This document shows positions 38,059-47,800 of a stretch of DNA of 64,000 nt, piece after piece (within the stretch, counting starts at the first letter, position 1; every line of letters begins with the position of its first letter). A program made the position numbers and the translations under genes. Below the pieces are notes generated by a model that was given only the letters and a program-made list of their open reading frames with translations, did no database searches and had not been told where the DNA came from. The DNA comes from Akkermansia muciniphila (GTDB lineage Bacteria > Verrucomicrobiota > Verrucomicrobiia > Verrucomicrobiales > Akkermansiaceae): NCBI GenBank assembly GCA_945874895.1, contig CAMCIC010000004.1, positions 168,819 through 232,818 on the forward strand. Reading direction: 5' to 3'.

Positions 38059-38901
38059 TTAGCGAGATAGGCCGTCGCGGCGTTCCTTGGCCTCGGCGAG
38101 CCAATGCTCTAGGCTTACGCGGTCGTTCGCTTCCAGCATCGCTGTGATGACATCGATTTCGTGGCGGGTCTCCTCCAGCACCGTGCGGATCTGATCCCGA
38201 TTTTCTAGCAAAATTTCCGCCCACATCGACGGGCTACCCGAAGCAACGCGGGTGGTATCGCGCAGTCCGTTGCCGCAATACTGCCCCCATCCTGGTTGTT
38301 TCAGAGCCACCAAAGCGCCGAAGCAAGCGAGCACGTGAGGAAGGTGACTGACGCGTGCGACGATGGCATCATGCTCTTCCGCCGTGCCCCAAGCGGTGCG
38401 GCAACCCAGGCTTTGCCAGAATTGTTCGAGCGCCTGGCAGGTCTCCGATTCCACGTTCTCATCATTTGTGAGCAAACAAGCCGCATTCTCAAACAGGGTC
38501 GAGCGAGCGTGGGCGATCCCTTGTTTTTCGCCGCCTGCCATTGGGTGACTGCCAATGAAACGCAGTCCGGAGGATTGCAAAAGTGGACGCAGGGTGTCGT
38601 GAGGCTGGCGTTTTACACTGCCCACATCCGTCACCACACAACCTGTTGGCAATCCAGCGTCGATCGCCTGTTGCAAAAGTGCTGCCATATGACCAACGGG
38701 CACGCACAAAATCAACAGGTCTGCCTGCTGCACGGCTGACACAAGATCAGAAGTGGCATGAATGCCCAAGGATCTCGCCTCCGCGCTGGCCTCCTCACGC
38801 CGCGACCACAGCATGGCTTGGTGTGAGGTCGGGCAAGCAAGAGCAGCGGATCCACCGAGCAACCCACCGCCGAGAATCGTAATCTTTTGGAAAGGAATCA
38901 T
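38059..38901 (-). CDS. tyrA: Prephenate dehydrogenase
   Basis: A 280-residue NAD(P)-dependent enzyme that converts prephenate to 4-hydroxyphenylpyruvate for tyrosine synthesis. The Rossmann motif is ITILGGGLLGGSAALAC at the N-terminus, followed by VVTDVGSVK and the active-site block FIGSHPMAGGEKQGIAHA. The C-terminal helices contain the usual HLPHVLACF and GNGLRDTTRVASGSP. No ACT or chorismate mutase domain is fused, so feedback control would be by the catalytic domain only. The ATG at 38901 lies 2 bases after the T-run of a hairpin. It is one of two aromatic-pathway genes in the window. Confidence 0.92.
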   Translation of the reverse strand: MIPFQKITILGGGLLGGSAALACPTSHQAMLWSRREEASAEARSLGIHATSDLVSAVQQADLLILCVPVGHMAALLQQAIDAGLPTGCVVTDVGSVKRQPHDTLRPLLQSSGLRFIGSHPMAGGEKQGIAHARSTLFENAACLLTNDENVESETCQALEQFWQSLGCRTAWGTAEEHDAIVARVSHLPHVLACFGALVALKQPGWGQYCGNGLRDTTRVASGSPSMWAEILLENRDQIRTVLEETRHEIDVITAMLEANDRVSLEHWLAEAKERRDGLSR

Positions 38902-38903
38902 GG

Positions 38904-38931
38904 GAAAAAATACGCCGGGCGATGCCCGGCG
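38904..38931 (-). terminator. Terminator/attenuator-like hairpin directly upstream of tyrA
   Basis: On the minus strand CGCCGGGC-ATC-GCCCGGCG (38913-38931) is followed by TATTTTTT, the form of a rho-independent terminator. It lies 32 bases after the lipoprotein stop and ends 2 bases before the tyrA start codon, so it may stop transcription from the lipoprotein gene or act as an attenuator for tyrA. Confidence 0.6.
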
Positions 38932-38962
38932 AGAAAATGGAACCTTGACGGGTGGCAAATGA

Positions 38963-39430
38963 TCAAGGCACGCGGAAGTGTTTCTTTTCCGCAGCAGGAT
39001 ACTGAGGGTCCGCTACCAATGTTCCTGAGGCGATGCCACGGACATCGACCACTTTGTTATTGAATGGGCTAAACACGAAACCAGGTTTGCCGGGAACTGC
39101 TGCCGCAACGGGATGATTTTGGGGAGGAGCGGGAGGCTTCGGTGGTTCTACCGTGCCATTTGCCTGATTAAAATCACCAGTCGTGGCGCCGGGTTGAGAG
39201 TTGTTTTCACCTGAGGGCAGATTTGATTGTTTCTTGCGCTCTTCCTCTTTGAGACGCAATTCCTCAGCCTTGGGATCGATGTCCTGCGGCTTCGGCTCGG
39301 TAATCGGAGGGAGTTGCTTCGTTTTTTTACGAGGTTCAATGCGACGACCGTATTCATCATAAGGAACACAAGAGGTGATGATCACACCACTGAGCAGTGC
39401 CACGAGAGAGAATGAGAACGAGCGGTTCAT
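38963..39430 (-). CDS. Lipoprotein with C-terminal Verrucomicrobia-type module
   Basis: A 155-residue lipoprotein. The signal MNRSFSFSLVALLSGVIITSC ends in a lipobox-like ITSC, with Cys as the lipid site. A low-complexity middle rich in Lys, Glu, Pro and Gln follows. The last 40 residues (PGFVFSPFNNKVVDVRGIASG through FRVP) are a compact module I recall from many Verrucomicrobia lipoproteins, where GFVYSPY and VDV are conserved and the end is FRVP. Function is unknown; location is probably the outer membrane or periplasm. The start is set by the lipoprotein signal; the long frame upstream overlaps the mutase gene. Confidence 0.75.
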   Translation of the reverse strand: MNRSFSFSLVALLSGVIITSCVPYDEYGRRIEPRKKTKQLPPITEPKPQDIDPKAEELRLKEEERKKQSNLPSGENNSQPGATTGDFNQANGTVEPPKPPAPPQNHPVAAAVPGKPGFVFSPFNNKVVDVRGIASGTLVADPQYPAAEKKHFRVP

Positions 39431-39527
39431 GATGGGTGAAGAAATGGTGCACGATTTCCACGCCACGTCAAGCATGCAAGCGAGGAATTGTCGTTCTGCA
39501 TGCGGGTTCGGCCCGGAGAATGGGAAT

Positions 39528-41468
39528 TCACCGCTTCGCGGCATCGACCTCGATCCATTGCCAGAGGGATTCCAGCGATGCTTTGACGGCGGATTTCGCA
39601 TCCACCAATGGCGTTTCGGCGGACGATCGGCCAAACAAGTAGAATTTGATCTTAGGCTCTGTGCCTGAGGGGCGAACGGCAAAACGTCGACCATCGGCCA
39701 GATCGACGAAAAGCATTTTCTCCTTGGGCAGAGCATCCCCCTCATCGTCATACAGGTCCTGCGAGGCGAAATCGCGAACGCGCACAACGGCGGAACCGTC
39801 GCACTGATCCGGAGGATTCGCCGCGTAGGATGCCGCGAGGGCCGCAATTTTGGCAGCGCCATCGGCTCCCTCCATCACAAGCGATTTGCCGATTTCGAGG
39901 AAATACCCGAACTGCTCGTAGATTTGATCGAGCAGACCCGGCAGAGTAAGGCCCACACTTTTTGCGTAAGCCGCCACTTCAGCAAACATCACGGCCGCAC
40001 CATTCGCATCTTTGTCACGGACGAAATCACATCCGAGGTAGCCGTAGCTTTCCTCACCACCGAAAACGAAGAAGCGAGAGAATTCGAGACGCAACTGACG
40101 CGATTGATCTTCGGTCAACGAGCGATAGCCTTCTCCGCTGAGTTCCGCGATCTTGCCCACAGGAATGGTGTTTTCATACTTGCGCAGTTTTTCGGCAATG
40201 TATTTGAAACCAGTCAAGGTATCCACCACCCGAATGCCGAAATGATCGGCGATGGCGCGTTGCAACTCGGTGGTGACAAAGGTCTTGATCAAGACCGCAT
40301 GACTGCGCGACGCATCGGTGATCCATCCGAGATCGAAGGCCGTCTTCACGCGATACCATGCCATCAGCGAACCGATCTGATTGCCGGTAATCAAAGCCAT
40401 ATTGCCGTCAGCATCGCGAGCAGCGATGCCCATGCGGTCGCTATCCGGATCCGTGCCGATGACGATTTCCGCTCCCGTCTGCTCGGCCCGTTCGATCGCC
40501 ATTTTCAAGGCGGGTGCGTTTTCAGGATTCGGTGAATCCACTGTGGGGAAACGTCCATCCTCGACATCCTGTTCGGGCACGGTGACGACATCGAATCCCA
40601 GTTCGCGCATCATCGGAACAACGATTTTTCCGCCCGTGCCGTGTAGATTGGTGAACACGACCTTGGTCGTCGATGACTGCAATAATGCAGGACGCATCAG
40701 AAGAGAACGCAAACGATCCATGTAGCGGCGGTCCATTGCCGCATCGAGAATTGTCAATGAGCCACGGGCGGATGCATCAACTTTTTCATAGGTTTCTGTT
40801 TGCAATGCATTGACCAAACCGATGATAGCCGTGGCGTGGGGATCGACGATCTGTCCACCATCGTTGAAGTATGCCTTGAATCCATTGTCATGTGAGGGGT
40901 TGTGGCTGGCGGTCAACACCACGCCCGCATCGGCGCGCAATTCACGGATGGCAAAGGACAACTGCGGCGTGCTGCGCGCGCTTTCGAACAGATAGGCATC
41001 AGCGCCGAGGTCGGTACACACCTTCGCGCAGAACTCAGCGAAATCACGGGAGAAATGCCGGGTATCGTGCGCGAACACCAACTTCGCCTTGCGACTGGTG
41101 CCCACGTGTTGCTGCGCATAAGCGACAAGACCACGCACTGCGCGGCCGACGTTGAAAAAGTTCATGGTGGCAGTGCCGACGCAGGGATACTGCGGACGGC
41201 CATTAGGACCGCCTTCACCTAGTTCCAGCGAAGTGACCACGCGGCCGATGGTGCGACCGCGAAGACCGCCAGTTCCGAAGGCGAGCTTTTTGAAAAAGCG
41301 ATCGTTCAGTTCGCTCCATTGTTCTTTTTGTGCCAACTCCGTTACGACCTGTGAGGCGAAATCATCGGCGACACCCTTCAACAAAGCATCGATATTTTCC
41401 CGGGAAGATGGCAACAATTTTCCTGCCTGCACCGCTGCATCCAACTGCTCGAACAAAGAATTCAACAT
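39528..41468 (-). CDS. Phosphohexomutase (phosphoglucomutase/phosphomannomutase, PgcA-like)
   Basis: A 646-residue alpha-D-phosphohexomutase. All four landmarks are seen: the phospho-serine loop VVLTASHNPSHDNGFKAYF (Ser in TASHNP), the metal-binding VIGTDPDSDRMG, the sugar loop FVFGGEESYGY, and the C-terminal phosphate loop AVRPSGTEPKIKFYLF. It interconverts hexose 1- and 6-phosphates, with glucose or mannose specificity not told by sequence. It is longer than most PGMs because of an N-terminal helical extension and an insert before domain 4, as in the PgcA-type enzymes. The ATG at 41468 is preferred over one eight codons upstream. It could serve the glycosidase/phosphorylase locus next door, whose products need such a mutase. 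Confidence 0.93.
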   Translation of the reverse strand: MLNSLFEQLDAAVQAGKLLPSSRENIDALLKGVADDFASQVVTELAQKEQWSELNDRFFKKLAFGTGGLRGRTIGRVVTSLELGEGGPNGRPQYPCVGTATMNFFNVGRAVRGLVAYAQQHVGTSRKAKLVFAHDTRHFSRDFAEFCAKVCTDLGADAYLFESARSTPQLSFAIRELRADAGVVLTASHNPSHDNGFKAYFNDGGQIVDPHATAIIGLVNALQTETYEKVDASARGSLTILDAAMDRRYMDRLRSLLMRPALLQSSTTKVVFTNLHGTGGKIVVPMMRELGFDVVTVPEQDVEDGRFPTVDSPNPENAPALKMAIERAEQTGAEIVIGTDPDSDRMGIAARDADGNMALITGNQIGSLMAWYRVKTAFDLGWITDASRSHAVLIKTFVTTELQRAIADHFGIRVVDTLTGFKYIAEKLRKYENTIPVGKIAELSGEGYRSLTEDQSRQLRLEFSRFFVFGGEESYGYLGCDFVRDKDANGAAVMFAEVAAYAKSVGLTLPGLLDQIYEQFGYFLEIGKSLVMEGADGAAKIAALAASYAANPPDQCDGSAVVRVRDFASQDLYDDEGDALPKEKMLFVDLADGRRFAVRPSGTEPKIKFYLFGRSSAETPLVDAKSAVKASLESLWQWIEVDAAKR

Positions 41469-41523
41469 GCCCCAAGACTGCACTTGCGACACTTGCTTGG
41501 CAATTCCTTTTTCGGATGACGAA

Positions 41524-41669
41524 ACACGCAGCGATCAAGCGAGGGAGAGAATCTTGTCTGATAGAAAACCAAGCTGAAATTCTGTCAACTCGGCTTCCCC
41601 CTATCGAGAAAAACGGATCCTTTTTCACTACCTTACAGAGCATGGTGATCCCTCGCTTGATCGCCGTGT
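41524..41669. repeat. MITE-like element with 16-base inverted repeats
   Basis: GCGATCAAGCGAGGGA at 41531-41546 is repeated in exact inverted form at 41649-41664. The match extends outward by five bases (ACACG) after a two-base gap in the left copy. The 100 or so bases in between hold no open reading frame of note. The structure suits a small non-autonomous transposon. It lies between the phosphohexomutase and the glycosidase promoter. Confidence 0.5.
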
Positions 41670-41697
41670 CACGTGGCTGCCGCACAAGGGATCTTGG

Positions 41698-41725
41698 TTG
41701 ACAGATCATGGTGGTCTTTCATAGT
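41698..41725 (+). promoter_or_regulatory. Predicted promoter of the discoidin/glycosidase gene
   Basis: A full TTGACA at 41698-41703, a 16-base spacer and CATAGT at 41720-41725, with the ATG at 41737 only 11 bases after the -10. The leader would be about five bases. Confidence 0.45.
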
Positions 41726-41736
41726 GAAATGAGTTC

Positions 41737-44700
41737 ATGGGATTGGTGGAAATGAGTTTGTTTGAGGAGACATCGGCATGGCAGGTGTTTGCTTCGGGGC
41801 TTGCAGAAGGGACCGTGGAAGCTGTTGCAGGAAAATCCGGAACTTCCGGGCTGCGTCTGCGTTATGACTTTCATGGCGGCAGCGGATACATCGCGATACG
41901 TCGACTGATGCCATGGAAGATGCCATCAACCTTTCGGATCCATCTGGAGTATCGTGGCGAGGGTCCTCCCAACCACCTGGAGTGCAAAGTCTGCGCACCT
42001 GGCGGAATCAATGTTTGGCGGCATCAGCGACTGAATGCGGAACTCGGTTCCGAGTGGCGGGCATGGTCATTGACGGAACGAGACCTGAGCTTCGCCTGGG
42101 GTCCGGCAGGCGGCGGTCCAGTCGACTTGGTCGAGGCCCTGGAACTGGTCGTAGTGGCAGGGCCTGGAGGAAAAGGGCATGTGGATTTTTGCGATTTCCG
42201 ACTCACCGACGAGACACTCATCCATCCTGCTGCGATAACCGCATCCAGCGAAAAAAACGAATATTCCGCCTCGGCGGTTTTCGTTGACGATCATGGCGAA
42301 TGGAGAGCATCGCCTGACGATCCCCAGCCCTGGTGGAACCTGGATTTCGGTCGGACGCACCGCTTTGGCGGCTTGATCATCGACTGGCCGGAGGATCTCC
42401 CGCCAAGAGCGTTTCAAGTAGAAATATCGAACAACTCCAGGGATTGGCATACGATCCATCGGGCGCAAGGGGCCGATGGAAGCAGAACTCACATTCCCAC
42501 ACCGAAGATGGAGTCGCGATACCTGCGATTGCGATTTGATCATCCCGAATGCGCAGCACTGCGAGCAGTTCGCCTCCAACCCGATGCATTTTCCCATAGT
42601 CCCAACGAATTCATGCACGCGGTGGCCCGCGATTTCCCACGCGGTTGGCATCCGCGGTATTGGCACAGGGAGCAATCCTTTTGGACTCCTGTGGGTTCGC
42701 CCGATGGCGGAAAACGCGCTCTGATCAACGAGGAAGGCATGATCGAGGTCGATGAAGGCGGATTTTCTCTCGAGCCATTTCTGATCACCCCGGATGGATT
42801 GTTGACCTGGGCGGACATGAATGACACGGTGGAACTGACGAGTGATGGCTTGCCCATGCCGCAGGTGACTATGTCGCATCGAGACACCACATGTGAAATC
42901 ACACCGTGGATGGATCATGCAGAAAATCAACCGATCCTGCGCGTGCGCTATCGCTGGAAAATGGCAACCCCACAATCGAACAGAAAATTTGCGATCGCGG
43001 TAAGACCATTTCAAGTCACGCCTCCCTGGCAGGCGTTTCGAAATCTCGGCGGAATCAGTCCCATCGAGAAGATCGACCCTAAGGGTGATGACATGAGGAT
43101 TGATGGCAAATCCATCTATGTCACCCCAGCAGCGCATGAGCAGGGCGCGGCCTGCATGGAACAAGGAGGAGTGGTGGCATATCTCGCGCGAGGCGCATGT
43201 CCGCCGCGCGAAGAGATCGTGGATGCCAGTCAACTCGCATCGGGCGCTTGGGTGTGGCACATTCCTGACCTTGCCTCTCAGTGGGAAGTCACGGTCTCCG
43301 TTCCCTACGAAATTTCGAATCACCCGCCCGTGCATCATGACATCGCGGCAACCGAACAATGCTGGCGCGAGGTATTGGGTAAGGTGCAGTGGTCGGTGCC
43401 TGAATGCGCGAAGCCTGCGTTCGACTGCTGGAAAACCTGCGCCGGTCACATCCTCATCAACCGCGACGGTGCAGGATTCCAACCCGGGCCGCGGCGTTAC
43501 AGCCGAACGTGGATACGCGACAGCGTGATCATGGGTGCGGCACTTGCCAAAACAGGGATTGCGGCACCACTTCGTGATTTCATCGAATGGTATGCCCCAT
43601 TCCAACGAAAGGATGGTTTCGTGCCTTGTGTCGTTGATCGCGATGGCATCGACTGGTTGGTAGAGCACGACAGCCACGGCCAATTTCTTTGGGGAATGCG
43701 CGAATCCTATCGCTACCAAAAAGACGATGCATTTCTCTCATCCCTTCTTTCCTCTGCTCTCAAAGCAGCGGATTATCTTTTATTCCTCCGCCATCAGCGT
43801 ACGACATCGTATTTTCAGAACGAGGAGCAGCGAGCGAAATACGGGCTCCTACCCGAATCTGCCAGCCATGAGGGATACCTCGCGCATCCCGTGCATTCCT
43901 ACTGGGATGACTTCTGGGGCATACGCGGCCTAGAAGCATGTGCCGATCTTTGCCAATGGAGTGGACGCGAGGACGAAGCACATCACTGGCGAAAGGAAGC
44001 GGAAACTTTTCGCAACGAAACGTTGCATTCGATGGAACTCGTGATCGCGCGGCATGACCTGCATTTCCTCCCGGGCTCGGTGGAGTGGGCGGACTTTGAT
44101 CCGACCGCTTCCGCCAATGCCGTCGCTCTGCTGGACTTTGCCGATCTACTCCCCGCCGCACCACTGCGAGAAATGTTGACCCGTTACCTGTCAGAACAAA
44201 AAGGCCGACAATCAGGGGAAATCGCATGGTCCAAGTATAGTGCGTATGAGATCCGCATTGTCGGCGCCTTGGTGCGCATGGGAGAACGTGAAGAAGCGCA
44301 GCGGCTTTTGTCATTTTTTCTCTCTGACCGACGTCCCCGAGCGTGGAACCAATGGCCCGAAATCACATGGCATGACCCACGTGCGCCAGGTCACCTCGGC
44401 GATGTGCCCCATACCTGGATTGGCGCTGAATACATCCTTGCCATTGCAAGCATGATCGCTTCGGAACGAGAGTCCAAAAACCAGTTGGTGCTGGCCGGTG
44501 GCATCCCTTGGGCTTGGGTGGAGGATGATCAAGGCATGCACTTGCGCGATTGGCCCACTCGCTACGGAATGCTCCACATGAAACTCAGGGCAGGACTGGA
44601 GGGCGATTTACTCATCGAAATCGAAGCGGGCTTGGAAATGCCTACTGACGGGACCATACTGCAAGCCCCCTGCCCTCCTGGCATGAGATACGATTCAATT

Positions 44701-44826
44701 GCGATCAAGCAGGGAGCATGCGAAATCGATGTCGCACATTCATCGCTGCAGATCTACCAGCTCCCCTTCCACGCTCGACTGATCTATCAGCATGCTGATC
44801 CGCAGCTTGAAGGAAGATCATCCTAA
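41737..44826 (+). CDS. Discoidin plus six-hairpin glycosidase-like protein
   Basis: A 1029-residue protein without a signal peptide. It starts with a beta domain, then an F5/8 type C (discoidin) module around 190-295 (WWNLDFGRTHRFGGLIIDWP... MESRYLRLRFDHPEC), and a central beta-rich part (RYWHREQSFWTPVGSPDGG, EEGMIEVDEGGFSLEPF, FAIAVRPFQVTPPWQAFRNLGG). The C-terminal third is an (alpha/alpha)6 barrel, with RTWIRDSVIMGAALAKTG, DGFVPCVVDRDGIDWLVEHDSHGQFLWG and YWDDFWGIRGLEA. Proteins of this plan resemble amylo-alpha-1,6-glucosidases and GH-type six-hairpin enzymes; the substrate is unknown. The start is the first ATG (41737); 41752 is a possible alternative. It overlaps the convergent phosphorylase gene by nine bases. 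Confidence 0.78.
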   Translation: MGLVEMSLFEETSAWQVFASGLAEGTVEAVAGKSGTSGLRLRYDFHGGSGYIAIRRLMPWKMPSTFRIHLEYRGEGPPNHLECKVCAPGGINVWRHQRLNAELGSEWRAWSLTERDLSFAWGPAGGGPVDLVEALELVVVAGPGGKGHVDFCDFRLTDETLIHPAAITASSEKNEYSASAVFVDDHGEWRASPDDPQPWWNLDFGRTHRFGGLIIDWPEDLPPRAFQVEISNNSRDWHTIHRAQGADGSRTHIPTPKMESRYLRLRFDHPECAALRAVRLQPDAFSHSPNEFMHAVARDFPRGWHPRYWHREQSFWTPVGSPDGGKRALINEEGMIEVDEGGFSLEPFLITPDGLLTWADMNDTVELTSDGLPMPQVTMSHRDTTCEITPWMDHAENQPILRVRYRWKMATPQSNRKFAIAVRPFQVTPPWQAFRNLGGISPIEKIDPKGDDMRIDGKSIYVTPAAHEQGAACMEQGGVVAYLARGACPPREEIVDASQLASGAWVWHIPDLASQWEVTVSVPYEISNHPPVHHDIAATEQCWREVLGKVQWSVPECAKPAFDCWKTCAGHILINRDGAGFQPGPRRYSRTWIRDSVIMGAALAKTGIAAPLRDFIEWYAPFQRKDGFVPCVVDRDGIDWLVEHDSHGQFLWGMRESYRYQKDDAFLSSLLSSALKAADYLLFLRHQRTTSYFQNEEQRAKYGLLPESASHEGYLAHPVHSYWDDFWGIRGLEACADLCQWSGREDEAHHWRKEAETFRNETLHSMELVIARHDLHFLPGSVEWADFDPTASANAVALLDFADLLPAAPLREMLTRYLSEQKGRQSGEIAWSKYSAYEIRIVGALVRMGEREEAQRLLSFFLSDRRPRAWNQWPEITWHDPRAPGHLGDVPHTWIGAEYILAIASMIASERESKNQLVLAGGIPWAWVEDDQGMHLRDWPTRYGMLHMKLRAGLEGDLLIEIEAGLEMPTDGTILQAPCPPGMRYDSIAIKQGACEIDVAHSSLQIYQLPFHARLIYQHADPQLEGRSS

Positions 44827-47800
44827 CACAATCACAAGGCGATCCATGCCACCACTTGATGACATGCTCCATTCTTTCATGGAAAACCGCAGTCCTCCAC
44901 AACGATAGGGATGGATCAACCGAGTGCCTGTCAACTCCACATCATTGAGCTTCACCGATTGCGGACCACTGCCCTCGGATCCGATGTGATAGATCACCTG
45001 CCAATGATATGCATCAAGACAACATTCGACGACCAGACCAGACAAACTCGGATCGATCACAGGATCAATGACCACCTCGTCTATCCCGATCCGGAGGCCG
45101 AGAAAACATTGCACCATGACACGCACAGCGATGCCCGAACCGCTGGAATACACGCGCCACCCCCCCTCTAACGAAACATCACCGCTGTGCAGCTTGTTGT
45201 ATTGTTCCGCTGCTTCATATCGATCCGCAAAATCGGCATCGGAACTGGAATAATAGCAATTGAGCTGTCGCAGTGAAGAAGATGGAACGAGTTCTCTCAA
45301 ACCGATCGGATTGATCTGTTGCAAGGCTTGCCAGAGTTCCTTTGCCGCGCCGAAACGGGCCAACGCCTCGGCATAACGGATGTGCGCGTGGGTATACATC
45401 AGACCAATTTCACGACCGAAATAACTCGCGGTTTCGGCCCGCAGAAAACGTTGGGAAATTCCGCCGTGATACGAGAGCGGGCGATCGAACAAACGAGCGC
45501 CATCCGGCCCCATCAAATGCTCGCGGATGATGAGCAGGTGTTCCGCAGCCTGTTCACGGGAAAAGAGCTCGTTGATGATCGCATGAATCATAGGAAGCAA
45601 ACTGTAGCGAATGCCCGTATCCTCATCGCGGGGATGCAAAAACGCTCTAGGACTGCCATGCGAGGGAAATTGCATCAGGCCGGTCAGCACACCATCCACC
45701 ACCAAGTGATGCTGAAAATCCGATCGGATCCTTGTTATCTCCTCGCGCAACGTGCTTACGTCACTCACGATTCCCAGCGCCTCACAGGCATCGGCCCAGC
45801 AGCGCACGGTTTGCTCATGCAAGGTCACCGTCCAAGCACTGCAAAGATTTTCACGCATCTCTTCTTGCGATGGTTGCATCGAATCATTCCAATCGCCATG
45901 CCCATAGGACGCCAACATCGTGCCGGTTATAACACGGCTTCGCATCAGACGCAGAGCATGCTCCACATGTTCCCTGATCGGAACCACCACCCCTTCTGCA
46001 GACCTTGAGAAATAGGGCAATGATTCCTCCAGAATCGACGCATCGCGAGTGGCGCACAGGTATTGCGACAAGGCCCATACGGGCCAGAACACAATATCAC
46101 CATGAGAATCCTCAGGGCGGATGTTGCGCTCTCGATCAAAAAACATGAACCACTGCGGCCAATCGCCATCGGGATTCTGTTGACGATAAACGCGCAACAG
46201 CAAATCCCTCGCCTCCGCAAATCTGCCGAAGGCGAGCATCAGCTCCATCGGCCCCTGACAAACATCCCGTGTCCCCCATCCACCACCAGAATATTGTTCC
46301 AGTCCACGAGGCGACCGATAGTGCACCAAGGCATTTTGCACCAACCACGGAATGAAGTGATTCCATGCGGAAACCATCTCGAAACTCGGATGATCGGTGT
46401 CGATGTCCCATCGAATCTTCGGCTCAGGGAGCTCTTGGATGTCGGTTGATGGTGGCAACAAACGCCCCTCGATTCCGATCCGCAAGGAATTCGTTATCTT
46501 GGTCTTTATGCACAGATACGGTTCACCTCGCGAACATTTGTCCTCCCATAAAACTTCATCGCCGCCCACGCTTTCCCAGAGTGAGGGATCCTCGGTCGTG
46601 ATCGCAAAACATCCATCGGGAAAACGCCGTCCCACATCGCTATCCAAAGTAGCCTTGACCCTGATCTCCTTGTCCATTTTCTCATACAACACGGGACCCG
46701 TGATCAGTCCATCGTCGCCATTCAGCGCTACGTGATGGATCAATAAAAAACGGCGAGGCAAACCCGATCGCACTTCGATATCCAAGGAGAGTCGGGAGCA
46801 TTGCGCGTCCGCAGCCGAACGAATCAACAGATCGCCGGATCTTGTGTGATATATCCAGCGGCACTCGCGTTCCGACATCGCAAAAGCCGATGGCGCGCCC
46901 AAAAGAAACCACGCCCCCTCGATCTCCATCATAAGCCGCAAGCCATGTGTGCGAAAAAGCCCGAGATAACTGCGACAAGTCGAGAGGAAGCGATTGATGC
47001 TCACATGTCCCTGCGTCACCATGGAATGAAAAACGCCATTCATCCATGCCGTGCTGGTCATCGATGACTCATCAGGCGCCCATCCGGATCCGCTGCGCAG
47101 GATCATGCCGTGCGGGCGCAACACACGCTCCTCTTTCGCTCGCAAGACCACGTGCTGATGGTCGGGCGTAAACCACGACAATAACTGCCCGTCCTCGCTC
47201 TCCTCCTGCTCGCGTATCTCGCCGAAATACTGGAGCATCGCGCACTCATTCAGATCATCCACAGGGAGGTCGCGGGCGATGGAAAACAGTCCGAAGGCAC
47301 GCTGCTGAGGAATCCCTTCCTCAGGCCAGGCAGGACATGTCGCTTCCGGCAGAGAAATCACCTGCTCGAAGTGCGCCAGATCTCGCTCCGACAGAACATC
47401 CAAATGATCTGGCATAACGCTGACAAAAAAACCACGCGTGATACGATCACCAGCGTCCAACGAGAATGTTTCCTCCTGCAGCGCAGCCAAGGAATGTTCG
47501 TGCTGTCGTTTTTTTCCCGGCAGCCCACCACTGAAACAATCAGCCACTTGATGAGTCCGATGGCCGCGACCAAAAACCGATAAGGCATCCGTCGCATATG
47601 AAACCGCCCGACCCAGCGAACCGATCAGAGCCGCGGGATATCGTCCGCCCATCGACTGATTCTGCCGCGATGCGATACAACATCCATGCTGTTCATGCTG
47701 CAGCGGCAAATGATCGATGTATTGGCTCACATAAGATTCGTTCATGCGCACCGCACTCTCATGAGCCAAGCCGAGATCCTGAGCAAACATCAGATCACAC

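Noticed and set aside
42067..43719. A 550-codon open frame on the minus strand inside the glycosidase gene
   Set aside because: It is fully antisense to a gene with clear domains, and its translation is rich in Arg, His and Cys without any motif. It is a by-product of codon bias.
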